Below are positions 1 through 5,806 of a stretch of DNA of 10,405 nt, piece after piece; the first letter of the stretch is position 1, and each line of letters starts with the position of its first letter. The notes beneath the pieces are model-generated. The model was not told the DNA's origin and searched no databases. It saw nothing but the letters and a program-made list of their open reading frames with translations. Made by a program: the position numbers and the translations under genes. Source of the DNA: Spirochaetaceae bacterium (GTDB lineage Bacteria > Spirochaetota > Spirochaetia > SZUA-6 > Bin103); assembly GCA_026710565.1 (NCBI GenBank), contig JAPOQV010000270.1, positions 1 through 10,405 on the forward strand, read 5' to 3'.

Positions 1-2
1 AC

Positions 3-149
3 GAGGTGCCGAAGCGCTCCCAGGAGGCGGCGAAACAGAAACTCCGGGCCGTGGCCTACGCGCCGACGCTCCAGCAGGCCGACCGCCGCCAGCGAGTGAG
101 CGTATCAGAGCTGGGCGCGTGGCGAAGGGATGGAGCGCCGCCGATCTGA
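3..149 (+). pseudogene. Degraded reading frame at the left edge, possibly a mutator-type (IS256) transposase remnant
   Basis: The frame beginning at base 3 is open to a stop at 147..149 and enters from outside the window. Its first ~30 codons read like coding sequence: a PKRSQEAAKQKLRAVAYAPT stretch followed by QQADRRQR. This recalls the segment of IS256-family transposases where a PK-rich stretch is followed by a helix and a 'yAPT' motif, a little before the final catalytic region. After about base 100 the resemblance fades, and the expected downstream 'WxHLRTTNPIES' region is not found, so any such gene is truncated here. The family assignment is from memory of the motif and is weak; it could equally be the C-terminus of an unrelated protein. 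Confidence 0.25.
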
Positions 150-335
150 TCTGTGGGAGACCACGCCACCAGGTACTGGTCCAGCACGCCCCAGTTCTCC
201 AGACGAGCCAGCCCCTCCGCCACCACCCCCGCCGCTACCCCCGACCGACGATGACCGCTTGGTGTGCGGGTTGGTGCTTCAGAAGTCTGGTTGACCGCAG
301 GGTAGAATCAAACTGACCCACTACCCACGAAAGAC
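150..335. other. No gene recognised before the first lipoprotein
   Basis: No reading frame here has both a plausible start and recognisable content. A short minus-strand frame around 120..235 has protein-like composition (LENWGVLDQYLVAW) but no clear start. A TAGAAT box at 303..308 could be a -10 element for the gene starting at 336, but the best -35 match (TTCAGA, 278..283) is 19 nt upstream, so the promoter is not convincing. Confidence 0.3.
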
Positions 336-716
336 GTGTTAGGTTTCGAGGGGTCTGATAAGCAGTCGTACGGTCTGCGGTCGCGAAGCGATGCCCCGGT
401 CGTCCTCGTCGGCTTGGTTGTCCTGTTGGCGCTCGCCGGATGCCGTATGCACTCAGGTACCTCAGAAATTCTGGAAGTAACCGTTTGGCCGGAGCTGAAA
501 GACTGCGTCGGGGAGGGACCCAGGAAGTGCAGGGTCGTGGACGGGGAACTGTTCTACAGCAGGATCGAAGGCTTCGACTACCAGGAGGGCTACCACTACC
601 GGCTCCGCATCGAGCGGTTCGAGGCCTATCCCGGCCAGGAGCCTCCCGCCGACGCCTCGCGCTACCGATATCGCCTCCTGGAAGTGCTCGCAAAGACCCT
701 GTTGGACCCGAATTGA
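336..716 (+). CDS. DUF4377-like lipoprotein (126 aa)
   Basis: Predicted envelope lipoprotein of unknown function. The N-terminus has a ~20-residue polar segment with arginines, then a hydrophobic stretch (residues 21-35) ending in the lipobox LALAGC, so Cys36 should be lipidated. The mature part contains IEGFDYQEGYHYRLRIERF (78-95) and PPADASRYRYRLLEV (103-117), which match the core motifs I associate with DUF4377: a short beta-rich domain with a 'GF.Y..GY.Y.L' strand and a 'PP.D.S.Y.Y.L' end. Two cysteines (57 and 65) could form a disulfide. The start is GTG with only a weak purine stretch (GAAAG, 329..333) upstream; no ATG precedes the signal peptide in frame, so GTG is the best choice. It converges with the lipoprotein gene at 904..1485. 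Confidence 0.75.
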   Translation: MLGFEGSDKQSYGLRSRSDAPVVLVGLVVLLALAGCRMHSGTSEILEVTVWPELKDCVGEGPRKCRVVDGELFYSRIEGFDYQEGYHYRLRIERFEAYPGQEPPADASRYRYRLLEVLAKTLLDPN

Positions 717-763
717 ATCGCCAGGGAAGCAGGTGCCGACCCGCCGGGCCATGACCCGAGCGT

Positions 764-802
764 GCCGGCAACAACCCCGCCCTGCGCGGCGTCGTTGCCG
801 GC
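764..802. terminator. Stem-loop between convergent lipoprotein genes
   Basis: GCCGGCAACAAC (764..775) and GTCGTTGCCGGC (791..802) pair at 11 of 12 positions around a 15-nt loop. It lies in the gap between two convergent genes, where a bidirectional terminator would be expected. There is no T-tract on either side, so it is not a classical intrinsic terminator. It could also be a chance palindrome in GC-rich DNA. Confidence 0.35.
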
Positions 803-903
803 GCCGCCCACTCCGGCGTCCCTGACCGGGGCGCGCGCCTCTCGCACCTCGGCGAACAGCGCCGGCACCAGGAGCATGCCGAGGCACGACGGCGAAGGAG
901 CGG

Positions 904-1485
904 CTACGCGTCCGCGCACGGCGCGTCCTTGCAGGCCGTCAGTGGCGCGAGCGGGTTCTCCTGGTTGAGGATCCCGCCGAAGAGGCCGGTGATCGTCATG
1001 GTGGTGCCCGTCTCGTCGATCTCGACTGTCATCGACTCCTCGGTGAGTTCCTGGAAGAGCACCGTGAGCACGGCCGTCGCCAATTCCTGCGTGAGTTCGG
1101 CGACTCTCTCCACGAACCCCACGGCGACCCCGTCGTCGGGAACCGTCAGCGTAAAGCTGGTGTTGTCCTCCACGGCCAGGCTGCCGCGCACCGTCAGCAT
1201 GGTGGCCACGTTCTCCGCCTCGTTCTCAGGCGCCTCCATGCCCCCATCGGGCGTCACGAGCGGCTGCAGAAGAGTGGTCCCGTCGCCCACGACGTATGTG
1301 AAGGTGTCCTCCCCGAAAGTGAGGGTGGTCAGATCCGCTTGGCCGGCGAGGTGCCAAGTGCCGACGTACGCGGGCGGCACTTCCGGTGCTATCGGAGTTG
1401 TGCGCGAGCAGGCACCGAGCACCGCGGCCACCGCAACCAGCATCAGCGCGTAGCGAACGATCGTCATAGGTGTCATGCAGCGCAT
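904..1485 (-). CDS. Hypothetical lipoprotein (193 aa)
   Basis: Predicted envelope lipoprotein of unknown function. A hydrophobic signal (residues ~8-22) ends in the lipobox VLGAC, placing the lipidated cysteine at Cys26. The mature protein opens with YVGTWHLAG and continues with alternating beta-like segments (LTTLTFGEDTFTYVV, FTLTVPDD, MTVEIDETGTTMTITGLFG). This is reminiscent of small lipocalin-like or META-like beta-barrel lipoproteins, in which a 'GTW' strand starts the domain, but I cannot assign a family. It is acidic with few basic residues. There are three in-frame ATGs (1485, 1476, 1467) and none has a clear ribosome-binding site; the longest is listed, but 1467 gives a more typical signal peptide. 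Two cysteines sit near the C-terminus (ACKDAPC). Confidence 0.65.
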   Translation of the reverse strand: MRCMTPMTIVRYALMLVAVAAVLGACSRTTPIAPEVPPAYVGTWHLAGQADLTTLTFGEDTFTYVVGDGTTLLQPLVTPDGGMEAPENEAENVATMLTVRGSLAVEDNTSFTLTVPDDGVAVGFVERVAELTQELATAVLTVLFQELTEESMTVEIDETGTTMTITGLFGGILNQENPLAPLTACKDAPCADA

Positions 1486-1687
1486 GATGTCTGCTTTTGT
1501 GGTGTACGTCCCCGGCGATTCCTCCGGCTCCGGATGAGCGGCGAGGCTGAGGCAGACCGCCCAAACGGCCTGACGGACAATCGTGTTAGCTTCGAGTTTT
1601 GTAAGCTATAGGGCCTACGTGTACAGACCATGGCGGTTCGGCTACGAAAGGATGCTCTCCCGCGCGGTTCTCTGTGGAGGCTCCCTC
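1486..1687. other. Apparently non-coding region upstream of the 904..1485 gene
   Basis: No recognisable protein is encoded here. The only notable structure is a 6-bp inverted repeat (TAGCTT 1587..1592 / AAGCTA 1603..1608) in a local AT-richer patch, the natural place for the promoter of the minus-strand lipoprotein gene. I could not find a convincing -35/-10 pair on either strand. Confidence 0.3.
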
Positions 1688-1712
1688 CTACGGTCACGGG
1701 TGACGTAGTTTT
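1688..1712 (+). terminator. Weak intrinsic-terminator-like hairpin
   Basis: CTAC, a bulged G, then GTCAC pair with GTGACGTAG (1700..1708) around a very short loop, and TTTT (1709..1712) follows directly. This is the order expected of a rho-independent terminator for a plus-strand transcript. No obvious gene lies upstream on that strand, so it may be fortuitous, or may end a short untranslated RNA. Immediately after it, CCCCCC (1713..1718) and GGGGGG (1723..1728) form a second self-complementary pair. Confidence 0.25.
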
Positions 1713-1741
1713 CCCCCCTTGTGGGGGGCGCGCCTCCTGGC

Positions 1742-1786
1742 GGGGGGCCGGGGGGGGCACTCCGGGGGTCCCTGACGGGGTGGGGG
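1742..1786 (+). other. Potential G-quadruplex-forming G-tracts
   Basis: The plus strand carries five G-runs of 4-8 bases separated by 1-8 nt: G6 at 1742, G8 at 1750, G5 at 1764, G4 at 1777 and G5 at 1782. A further G6 lies at 1723. This satisfies the usual intramolecular quadruplex pattern with four or more guanines per run. It is far more G-skewed than the surrounding sequence, where G and C are mixed. It lies in the non-coding gap downstream of the integrase gene. Confidence 0.5.
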
Positions 1787-1863
1787 TCGATCCGCAGAGG
1801 CGAACCTTGGGCACGGCATGGCCGTCCGTCGTCGGCGTTCCAGATCAGGCGCGTGGCATCGGC

Positions 1864-1914
1864 CCGGCAACCGGCCGTCGGGGCATCTGAGACGCCCTGA
1901 CGGCCGGTTGCCGG
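1864..1914. terminator. Long perfect-stem hairpin abutting the integrase stop codon
   Basis: CCGGCAACCGGCCGTC (1864..1879) pairs perfectly with its complement at 1899..1914. After one mismatch, GGGC/GCCC adds four more pairs around a 9-nt loop. It starts 6 bp past the integrase stop on the minus strand, fitting a transcription terminator for that gene. It lacks a T-tract, as is common for GC-rich terminators. Other options are an attachment-site arm or recombinase binding site, since att sites often lie next to integrase genes. Confidence 0.5.
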
Positions 1915-1920
1915 CGGCGG

Positions 1921-2946
1921 TCAAAGTTCGGTCGGCGAGTAGGGGACGTGGAGCCGGTCGGTGGCGCTGCGTGCAGCGCGCTCGCCGCGGCGGTCATAGC
2001 GGGCGGTGGTGCTGACGTTGGCGTGCCCGGCGAGAGCCTGGACGGTGACGACGTCGGCGCCGGCGTCGAGCAGCTCGCCGACGAAGGAGCGCCGCAGGTC
2101 GTGCGGGGAGAACGGCCGCACCCCTGCGCGCTTGGCGAGCGTCTGCAGCCGCGCCCAGACGGCCGCGGTGGACATCCTGCGCCCCGGCAGGATGCGCCCG
2201 CCCTTGGCGACCGGGAACAGCAGCGGGCCGGGATCGTCGCCCCGGTGGCGCAGCCACGCATCGATTGCCGCCCGCGCGCCGGTGGTGGCGAACACCTGGC
2301 GCTGGTGGCCGCCCTTGCCGATGACGGTGATGGTGCCGGTGTCGGCCTCGTAGTCGGCGGCATCGAGGGCGACCGCCTCTGCGCGGCGCAGCCCACACCC
2401 ATACAGGAGCGCGAGCAGCGCCGCATCGCGCGCCCCTGAGGGGCCGATGCTGCAGGCGCGGAACAGCGCAGCGATCTCACCGGAGGCGACGTGCCGCCCG
2501 CGCGGCAGGCGGCGCGCCTTGAGCCCGGGCACGTCGCCGGCGCGGGCGAGTTCCTCGGCGTCGATGAGGCCGAGCCGCCAACAGGAACGCAGCACGCCGC
2601 GCAGCGCCGAGCGCATGCGGTTGACGGTGGCAGGCGCCGCGCCGCCGTCGGCCATCCGGCGCAGCAGCACGGCGACGTGCTGCGCACCCAGCCGGTGCCA
2701 GGGGCAGGTCTCGATGGAGGCGCGTCCGCCGGTGAGCGCATCGGCGGCCTGAGCGAGCGCGGTGCGCATGCCGCGCCGTCCGGAAGGAGCGAGGGTGGCG
2801 AGGTAGACGGCAGCCGGCTGCCGATCGAGAGGAACGTCGAGCGGTCCGGGGGCGAGCGGCTCCAGCGCCGGCGCGGGCGCCGGATCGTCGAGTGGGCCAT
2901 CGACGGGGGCGGAGAAGTCGATGGAATCAGGCTGCGGCTGGTTCAT
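1921..2946 (-). CDS. Tyrosine recombinase / phage-type integrase (341 aa)
   Basis: Site-specific DNA recombinase that cuts and joins DNA through a tyrosine nucleophile, probably mobilising the element that contains it. The catalytic set is complete: Arg187 in YGCGLRRAE, Lys211 in the beta-hairpin IGKGGHQRQV, His282 and Arg285 in SPHDLRRSF, His308 in LAGHANVSTT, and Tyr317 in TTARYDRR. Residues ~45-140 form the helical core-binding (SAM-like) domain; the first ~40 are proline- and acid-rich linker. I chose the ATG at 2946 because the protein fits from there; an in-frame ATG at 3021 would add 25 residues and run through the promoter region of the divergent operon, which is less likely. No strong ribosome-binding site precedes either start. 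The gene is transcribed away from the 3078..5744 operon, as in many integrative elements, and ends at a strong hairpin. Confidence 0.92.
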   Translation of the reverse strand: MNQPQPDSIDFSAPVDGPLDDPAPAPALEPLAPGPLDVPLDRQPAAVYLATLAPSGRRGMRTALAQAADALTGGRASIETCPWHRLGAQHVAVLLRRMADGGAAPATVNRMRSALRGVLRSCWRLGLIDAEELARAGDVPGLKARRLPRGRHVASGEIAALFRACSIGPSGARDAALLALLYGCGLRRAEAVALDAADYEADTGTITVIGKGGHQRQVFATTGARAAIDAWLRHRGDDPGPLLFPVAKGGRILPGRRMSTAAVWARLQTLAKRAGVRPFSPHDLRRSFVGELLDAGADVVTVQALAGHANVSTTARYDRRGERAARSATDRLHVPYSPTEL

Positions 2947-3008
2947 GCCGGTAAGATACCTTATCGAAAACAAAGACGGCAAGATGTAGGCTGTATATCT
3001 GGTGCATT

Positions 3009-3027
3009 TAGTGGTTGACATAGTGGT
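3009..3027 (+). repeat. TAGTGGT direct repeats bracketing the -35 box (possible operator)
   Basis: TAGTGGT occurs at 3009..3015 and again at 3021..3027, a 12-bp period. The TTGACA -35 box (3015..3020) lies essentially between the copies. Short direct repeats overlapping a promoter are a common arrangement for operators. The ribbon-helix-helix-type protein encoded at 5478..5744 would be a natural candidate ligand, but nothing in the sequence proves this. Confidence 0.35.
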
Positions 3028-3043
3028 GCTACTCCCTTACCCT
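3015..3043 (+). promoter_or_regulatory. Sigma-70-type promoter of the rightward operon
   Basis: A perfect TTGACA (3015..3020) is followed after exactly 17 nt by TACCCT (3038..3043), which keeps the key T, A and final T of a -10 box. Transcription should begin near 3050, about 28 nt before the first start codon. A strong Shine-Dalgarno GGGAGG (3065..3070) sits 7 nt upstream of ATG 3078. The promoter is in the AT-richer gap between integrase and operon and directs transcription away from the integrase. Confidence 0.65.
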
Positions 3044-3077
3044 CCTCCTAACCAAACAACCCACGGGAGGTCTCACC

Positions 3078-3263
3078 ATGATCATCCACCCCTCGTCCCG
3101 CGCCGCCGCCGAACTCCGGCGCTTGCTCCGCGTGCTGCACGCCAAGGACGCGCCCATGCTGCGCGCCACCTCGCACGCCACCCGCGCCGCGCACCGGCTG
3201 TTGCTGCTGCGCCTCCGCCGCGAGCACGCCCGCAGCCTCGCCAAGGAAGCACGCCATGCCTGA
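3078..3263 (+). CDS. Small arginine-rich protein, first gene of the operon (61 aa)
   Basis: Function unknown. It is short, strongly basic (many Arg and His, few acidic residues) and almost entirely helix-forming, with leucine/arginine patterns such as ELRRLLRVLHAK and HRLLLLRLRREHARSL that suggest an amphipathic helix. It has the best translation start in the window: GGGAGG then 7 nt then ATG. It heads a run of six overlapping genes, and its stop overlaps the next gene by 8 nt, so the two are probably translationally coupled. It could bind nucleic acid given its charge, but that is inference. Small size lowers certainty; start quality and coupling raise it. Confidence 0.6.
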   Translation: MIIHPSSRAAAELRRLLRVLHAKDAPMLRATSHATRAAHRLLLLRLRREHARSLAKEARHA

Positions 3264-3546
3264 GCAGCGCACCGTATGGGTCAAGCCCGACGACGTGGAC
3301 GCCCCGATCGCCGAGGGACGCATCGTCCGCTCCACGCGCCCGCTCGACGATTGGTGCTTGCGCCGCCACGACCGCAGCGAGCCCATCCCGCAGAGCGCAG
3401 CCTTGGAGATCATCGAGACCCGGCCCTTCGCAGCGATGGCCCGTGAGTTGCCGCCGCAGGGCGACATGCTCGATGCCGCACTCGACCTGCAGGCCGAAAG
3501 GCTGTTCGAGGTCGGCACGATCGACGACGCGGGGGCGCATTCATGA
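3256..3546 (+). CDS. Hypothetical protein, second gene of the operon (96 aa)
   Basis: I do not recognise this protein. It is soluble, with no signal or membrane segment. Visible features are an N-terminal RTVWVKPDDVDAP segment, a DDWCLRRHDRSEPI stretch mid-protein, and a helical C-terminal half (MLDAALDLQAERLFEVG). It starts at an ATG inside the end of the preceding gene (8-nt overlap) and ends in an ATGA overlap with the next. This packing argues strongly that it is a real gene co-translated with its neighbours. Base composition matches the rest of the operon. Confidence 0.65.
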   Translation: MPEQRTVWVKPDDVDAPIAEGRIVRSTRPLDDWCLRRHDRSEPIPQSAALEIIETRPFAAMARELPPQGDMLDAALDLQAERLFEVGTIDDAGAHS

Positions 3547-4103
3547 CGTGGCAGGAACCACCCCGAGACTCGCACGTGTGGCAGGAGCGCACCTACCGCG
3601 ACGGCCACCTGATCCACGCCCGCGACGGCGATTACCGGATCGACCGCACCGGCATGGGGCAGTGGCAGGCCGTGTTCGAGCCGAGTGACCACCATCTGCC
3701 GCTCATGGAGCGGCCCGACCTGGGCGATGCCGTGGTCGCCTGCCGCACCCACTACGCGGCGATGGCCCTCATCAACGCCGGGCGCGGCGCGATCGACCCC
3801 GAGAAGCTCTACGTCAGGGCGAGCGCAAGCGACCCCGTGCCGTTGCTGCACCACTACGCGGTCGGCATCGGCCAGGACGGCCCGGTGATCCGCGGCCCGT
3901 TCGTCACCGAGGAGAGCCGCCTCAACGCCGCCCGCGAGCTGTTCGAAGGCGACGTGTCGTTCCTCTGCGCGCTCGACGTCGACGGCCACCACGCCCGTAT
4001 CGAGGCGTTCGGCCCCGAGATCGAGGACGGCCCGGAGGAGAGCGAGGACGACGACCCTGCCGATGGCGATCCTGCGGCGCAGCAGGACGGGGGGCGGTGC
4101 TGA
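3543..4103 (+). CDS. Hypothetical protein, third gene of the operon (186 aa)
   Basis: Not recognised. The N-terminal half contains GDYRIDRTGMGQWQAVFE and LGDAVVACRTHYAAMALINAG, which look like a short beta-sheet followed by a helix. The middle holds PVPLLHHYAVGIGQDGPVIRG, and residues ~130-155 hold a helix-strand pair (LNAARELFEG, VSFLCALDVDGHHARIEAFG). The last ~30 residues are strongly acidic and probably disordered (EESEDDDPADGD). There is no signal peptide or membrane segment. It is coupled to the upstream gene by ATGA and to RadC by a one-base TGATG overlap. The acidic tail could mimic nucleic acid or contact a basic partner, but that is speculative. Confidence 0.7.
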   Translation: MTWQEPPRDSHVWQERTYRDGHLIHARDGDYRIDRTGMGQWQAVFEPSDHHLPLMERPDLGDAVVACRTHYAAMALINAGRGAIDPEKLYVRASASDPVPLLHHYAVGIGQDGPVIRGPFVTEESRLNAARELFEGDVSFLCALDVDGHHARIEAFGPEIEDGPEESEDDDPADGDPAAQQDGGRC

Positions 4104-4759
4104 TGGCGGCCCCGCGACACCTGCCGTTCGTCCGCGAGCGCATCCGTGATACCGGCGCCGACTACCTCAGCAACACCGACATGCTCACCGCCCTCATCGG
4201 CGCCACCCCCGACGACGGGGTGGCGCTGATCGAGCGCTTCGGCAGTTTCTCGAACGTCGCCCGCGCGACGGTGGCCGAGCTGCGGGCGGCCGGGCTCACC
4301 GAGACGCGCGCCATGACCCTGGCAGCCGCGGCAGCGTTCGGCCGCCGCGCCGCGGTCGCCGCCATCGGCGAGTATCCGGCCATTCGCGCCCCCGAGGACG
4401 TCGACCACCTGATGCGGCCCCTGATCGCGCACCAAGTGCGCGAGACGCTGTATGTCCTGCTGCTCGACACCAAGCACCAAGTCCGGCAGTCCATCGAGCT
4501 GTACCGCGGCACGGTTGACGCGGCCTCCGTGCGCGTGGCCGAGATCCTGGCCCCGGCGGTCAAGCTCGGCGTGCCGAACATCATCATCGTCCACAACCAT
4601 CCCTCCGGCGACCCGTGCCCGTCGCCGGCGGACGCCGCGGTCACGCGCCGGGTGCGCACGAGCGGCGAGCTGCTGGACGTCGAGCTGCTCGACCACATCG
4701 TCATCGGTGCGCGCGGGTTCGTGAGCATGAAGCAGCGCGGCCTGGGGTTCTCCTCATGA
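4103..4759 (+). CDS. radC: RadC-family JAMM/MPN-domain protein (218 aa)
   Basis: Member of the RadC (UPF0758) family, frequent on mobile elements; its biochemical role is unsettled despite the old link to DNA repair. The N-terminus has a helix-hairpin-helix-like region (residues ~25-80, including FGSFSNVARATVAELRAAG and a long alanine-rich helix). The C-terminal domain has the full JAMM metal site: Glu147 in RVAEIL, then HNHPSGDPCPSPAD giving His164, His166, Ser174 and Asp177 with exact HxHx7SxxD spacing. The family signatures IELYRGTVDA before it and ELLDHIVIG after it are also present. Length is normal for the family. I chose ATG 4103, which overlaps the upstream stop (TGATG) behind a G-rich stretch; a GTG at 4097 would add two residues. 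It ends in an ATGA overlap with the next gene. Confidence 0.9.
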   Translation: MAAPRHLPFVRERIRDTGADYLSNTDMLTALIGATPDDGVALIERFGSFSNVARATVAELRAAGLTETRAMTLAAAAAFGRRAAVAAIGEYPAIRAPEDVDHLMRPLIAHQVRETLYVLLLDTKHQVRQSIELYRGTVDAASVRVAEILAPAVKLGVPNIIIVHNHPSGDPCPSPADAAVTRRVRTSGELLDVELLDHIVIGARGFVSMKQRGLGFSS

Positions 4760-5481
4760 GTGCCCAGGCCAGCCTGGGCGCGTTCGACGACCTGGAGGGC
4801 TACGCCTACCGCTTCCCGCTGTGGCACCGGGGCACCGAGGACGACTGCGGCGCGTTCCTGCTGTACGTGCGCCGGCGGCTGCCGGCGATCGCCGCCCGCT
4901 ACGAGGATCAGGGCAAGCCGTTCACCGCCTACCTCGGCGCTTGCCTGCGCTTCCAGTGGCTGAGCTACTGCCGCCGCGCGCAGCGGCAGCGCCAGCAGCG
5001 GGAGTCCGACGCCCACATCGGCAGGACGCTGATGGCCACCGACGCCGCCCCCGCCGACCCGCCTTGGGAGGCGCGGGTGATCGAGCGCGAGTCCACGCGC
5101 CGGCGGCTCGTCGCGGCGGCCGTCAAGGCGTGCTGCGAGCTCGACGACGCGCAGGTTGCGGTGCTGGCCGAGAGTACCGGCCGCGCCGACCTGCAGGCGC
5201 TGGTCGACCGCGGGCGTGCCGCCGTGGATACCTCTCGCGCCGAGAAGCTGCGCACGCGCATCGGCCGCGGACTCGCGCAGCGGCTCACCGGCGCAGAGGG
5301 CCAGCATGCGCGCGCCTACCGGCGGGCCGCTGCCGAGCTGCGCCGCGTGCGCACCGCGCCCACCAACCGCCAGGTCGCCGAGATCCTGGGCCTGCCGAAG
5401 GGCACCGTCGACACCTGGCTGTATCACCTGCAACGCATGCCCACCGGTGCAGGCACGAAGCGCGCCCGCACGCCAGAATGA
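4756..5481 (+). CDS. Sigma-factor-like helix-turn-helix protein (241 aa)
   Basis: Probable DNA-binding regulator. The C-terminal region, PTNRQVAEILGLPKGTVD (202-219) followed by TWLYHLQRM, is a clear helix-turn-helix of the sigma-70 region 4 / LuxR type: a 'xxExAxxLGxxxGTVxxxLxxxxx' pattern with recognition helix KGTVDTWLYHLQ. The N-terminal part (residues ~25-80: EDDCGAFLLYVRRRLPAIAA then GKPFTAYLGACLRFQWLSYCRRAQRQ) looks like the region 2 helices of a small sigma factor, where 'F..Y L...' precedes an aromatic/basic helix. The ~120 residues between are arginine- and alanine-rich helices. I recall similar proteins annotated in spirochaetes, but cannot confirm this. It overlaps radC by ATGA and the next gene by ATGA. 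It could serve the element's own promoters, or be an HTH protein unrelated to sigma. Confidence 0.7.
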   Translation: MSAQASLGAFDDLEGYAYRFPLWHRGTEDDCGAFLLYVRRRLPAIAARYEDQGKPFTAYLGACLRFQWLSYCRRAQRQRQQRESDAHIGRTLMATDAAPADPPWEARVIERESTRRRLVAAAVKACCELDDAQVAVLAESTGRADLQALVDRGRAAVDTSRAEKLRTRIGRGLAQRLTGAEGQHARAYRRAAAELRRVRTAPTNRQVAEILGLPKGTVDTWLYHLQRMPTGAGTKRARTPE

Positions 5482-5744
5482 AGCCGAGAAGCAGGGAGGA
5501 TGAGACTGTGAGGTTCGAAGAGGAGCCGCGATACCCGAAGCGCCTGAGCGTGAGTTTCTCCGCAGAGGTCGGCGCCGAGCTCGATGCGATCGCCGACAAG
5601 GTCCATGTGCCGGTGGCTCAGATCGTGCGCCTGTGCGTCGAGCAGGGGCTGCCGGTGGTCCGCGCGGCGGCCGACCGGCGCGATGCTCAAGGGGTGAGCG
5701 CCACCCCCAAGGCGCCCGGCGACGATCCGGAGACCGCCCAGTAG
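5478..5744 (+). CDS. Ribbon-helix-helix-type small protein (88 aa)
   Basis: Likely DNA-binding repressor of the MetJ/Arc/CopG fold. After a charged N-terminus comes a beta-strand (KRLSVSFS, 21-28), a helix (AEVGAELDAIADKV) and, after a short turn, a second helix (PVAQIVRLCVEQGLPVVRAA, 45-64), which is the RHH order. The C-terminal ~20 residues are Pro/Gly/Asp-rich and probably disordered. Start: ATG 5478 overlaps the previous stop (ATGA). A GTG at 5508 with GGGAGG eight nt upstream would give a 78-residue version that keeps the whole fold, and may be the real start. As last gene of the operon it is well placed for autoregulation. A decayed relative lies at 7250..7365. Confidence 0.7.
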   Translation: MKPRSREDETVRFEEEPRYPKRLSVSFSAEVGAELDAIADKVHVPVAQIVRLCVEQGLPVVRAAADRRDAQGVSATPKAPGDDPETAQ

Positions 5745-5763
5745 ACCCCGCCCTGGCAAGAGA

Positions 5764-5803
5764 GGGCTCCGGCCTGGAGTTGTCACACTCCTGGCCGGAG
5801 CCC
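5764..5803 (+). terminator. Strong hairpin ending the six-gene operon
   Basis: GGGCTCCGGCC (5764..5774) pairs perfectly with GGCCGGAGCCC (5793..5803). Inside, across a T-T mismatch, GGAG (5776..5779) pairs with CTCC (5788..5791) around the 8-nt loop TTGTCACA. That gives 15 pairs in all, 20 bp after the last stop codon of the operon. A run of A rather than T follows on the plus strand, so termination by this hairpin alone is uncertain. It may instead be a transcript-processing or attenuation structure feeding the leader at 5807. Confidence 0.55.
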
Positions 5804-5806
5804 AAA

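Noticed and set aside
662..919. 85-codon minus-strand frame overlapping the end of the 904..1485 lipoprotein
   Set aside because: It has a GTG start without a ribosome-binding site and runs antisense into the DUF4377-like gene; no domain is visible.
1630..1890. 86-codon plus-strand frame starting MAVRLRKDALPRG
   Set aside because: It runs through the G-tracts and hairpins, giving a Gly/Pro-rich product with no domain and no good ribosome-binding site.
1845..2900. 351-codon minus-strand frame overlapping the integrase in another frame
   Set aside because: The product is Arg/Pro/Ser-rich without motifs, whereas the overlapping frame has a complete set of tyrosine-recombinase catalytic residues.
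2947..3021. 25-residue N-terminal extension of the integrase from ATG 3021
   Set aside because: The extension crosses the divergent promoter region, has different composition from the protein, and is not needed for any known recombinase domain.
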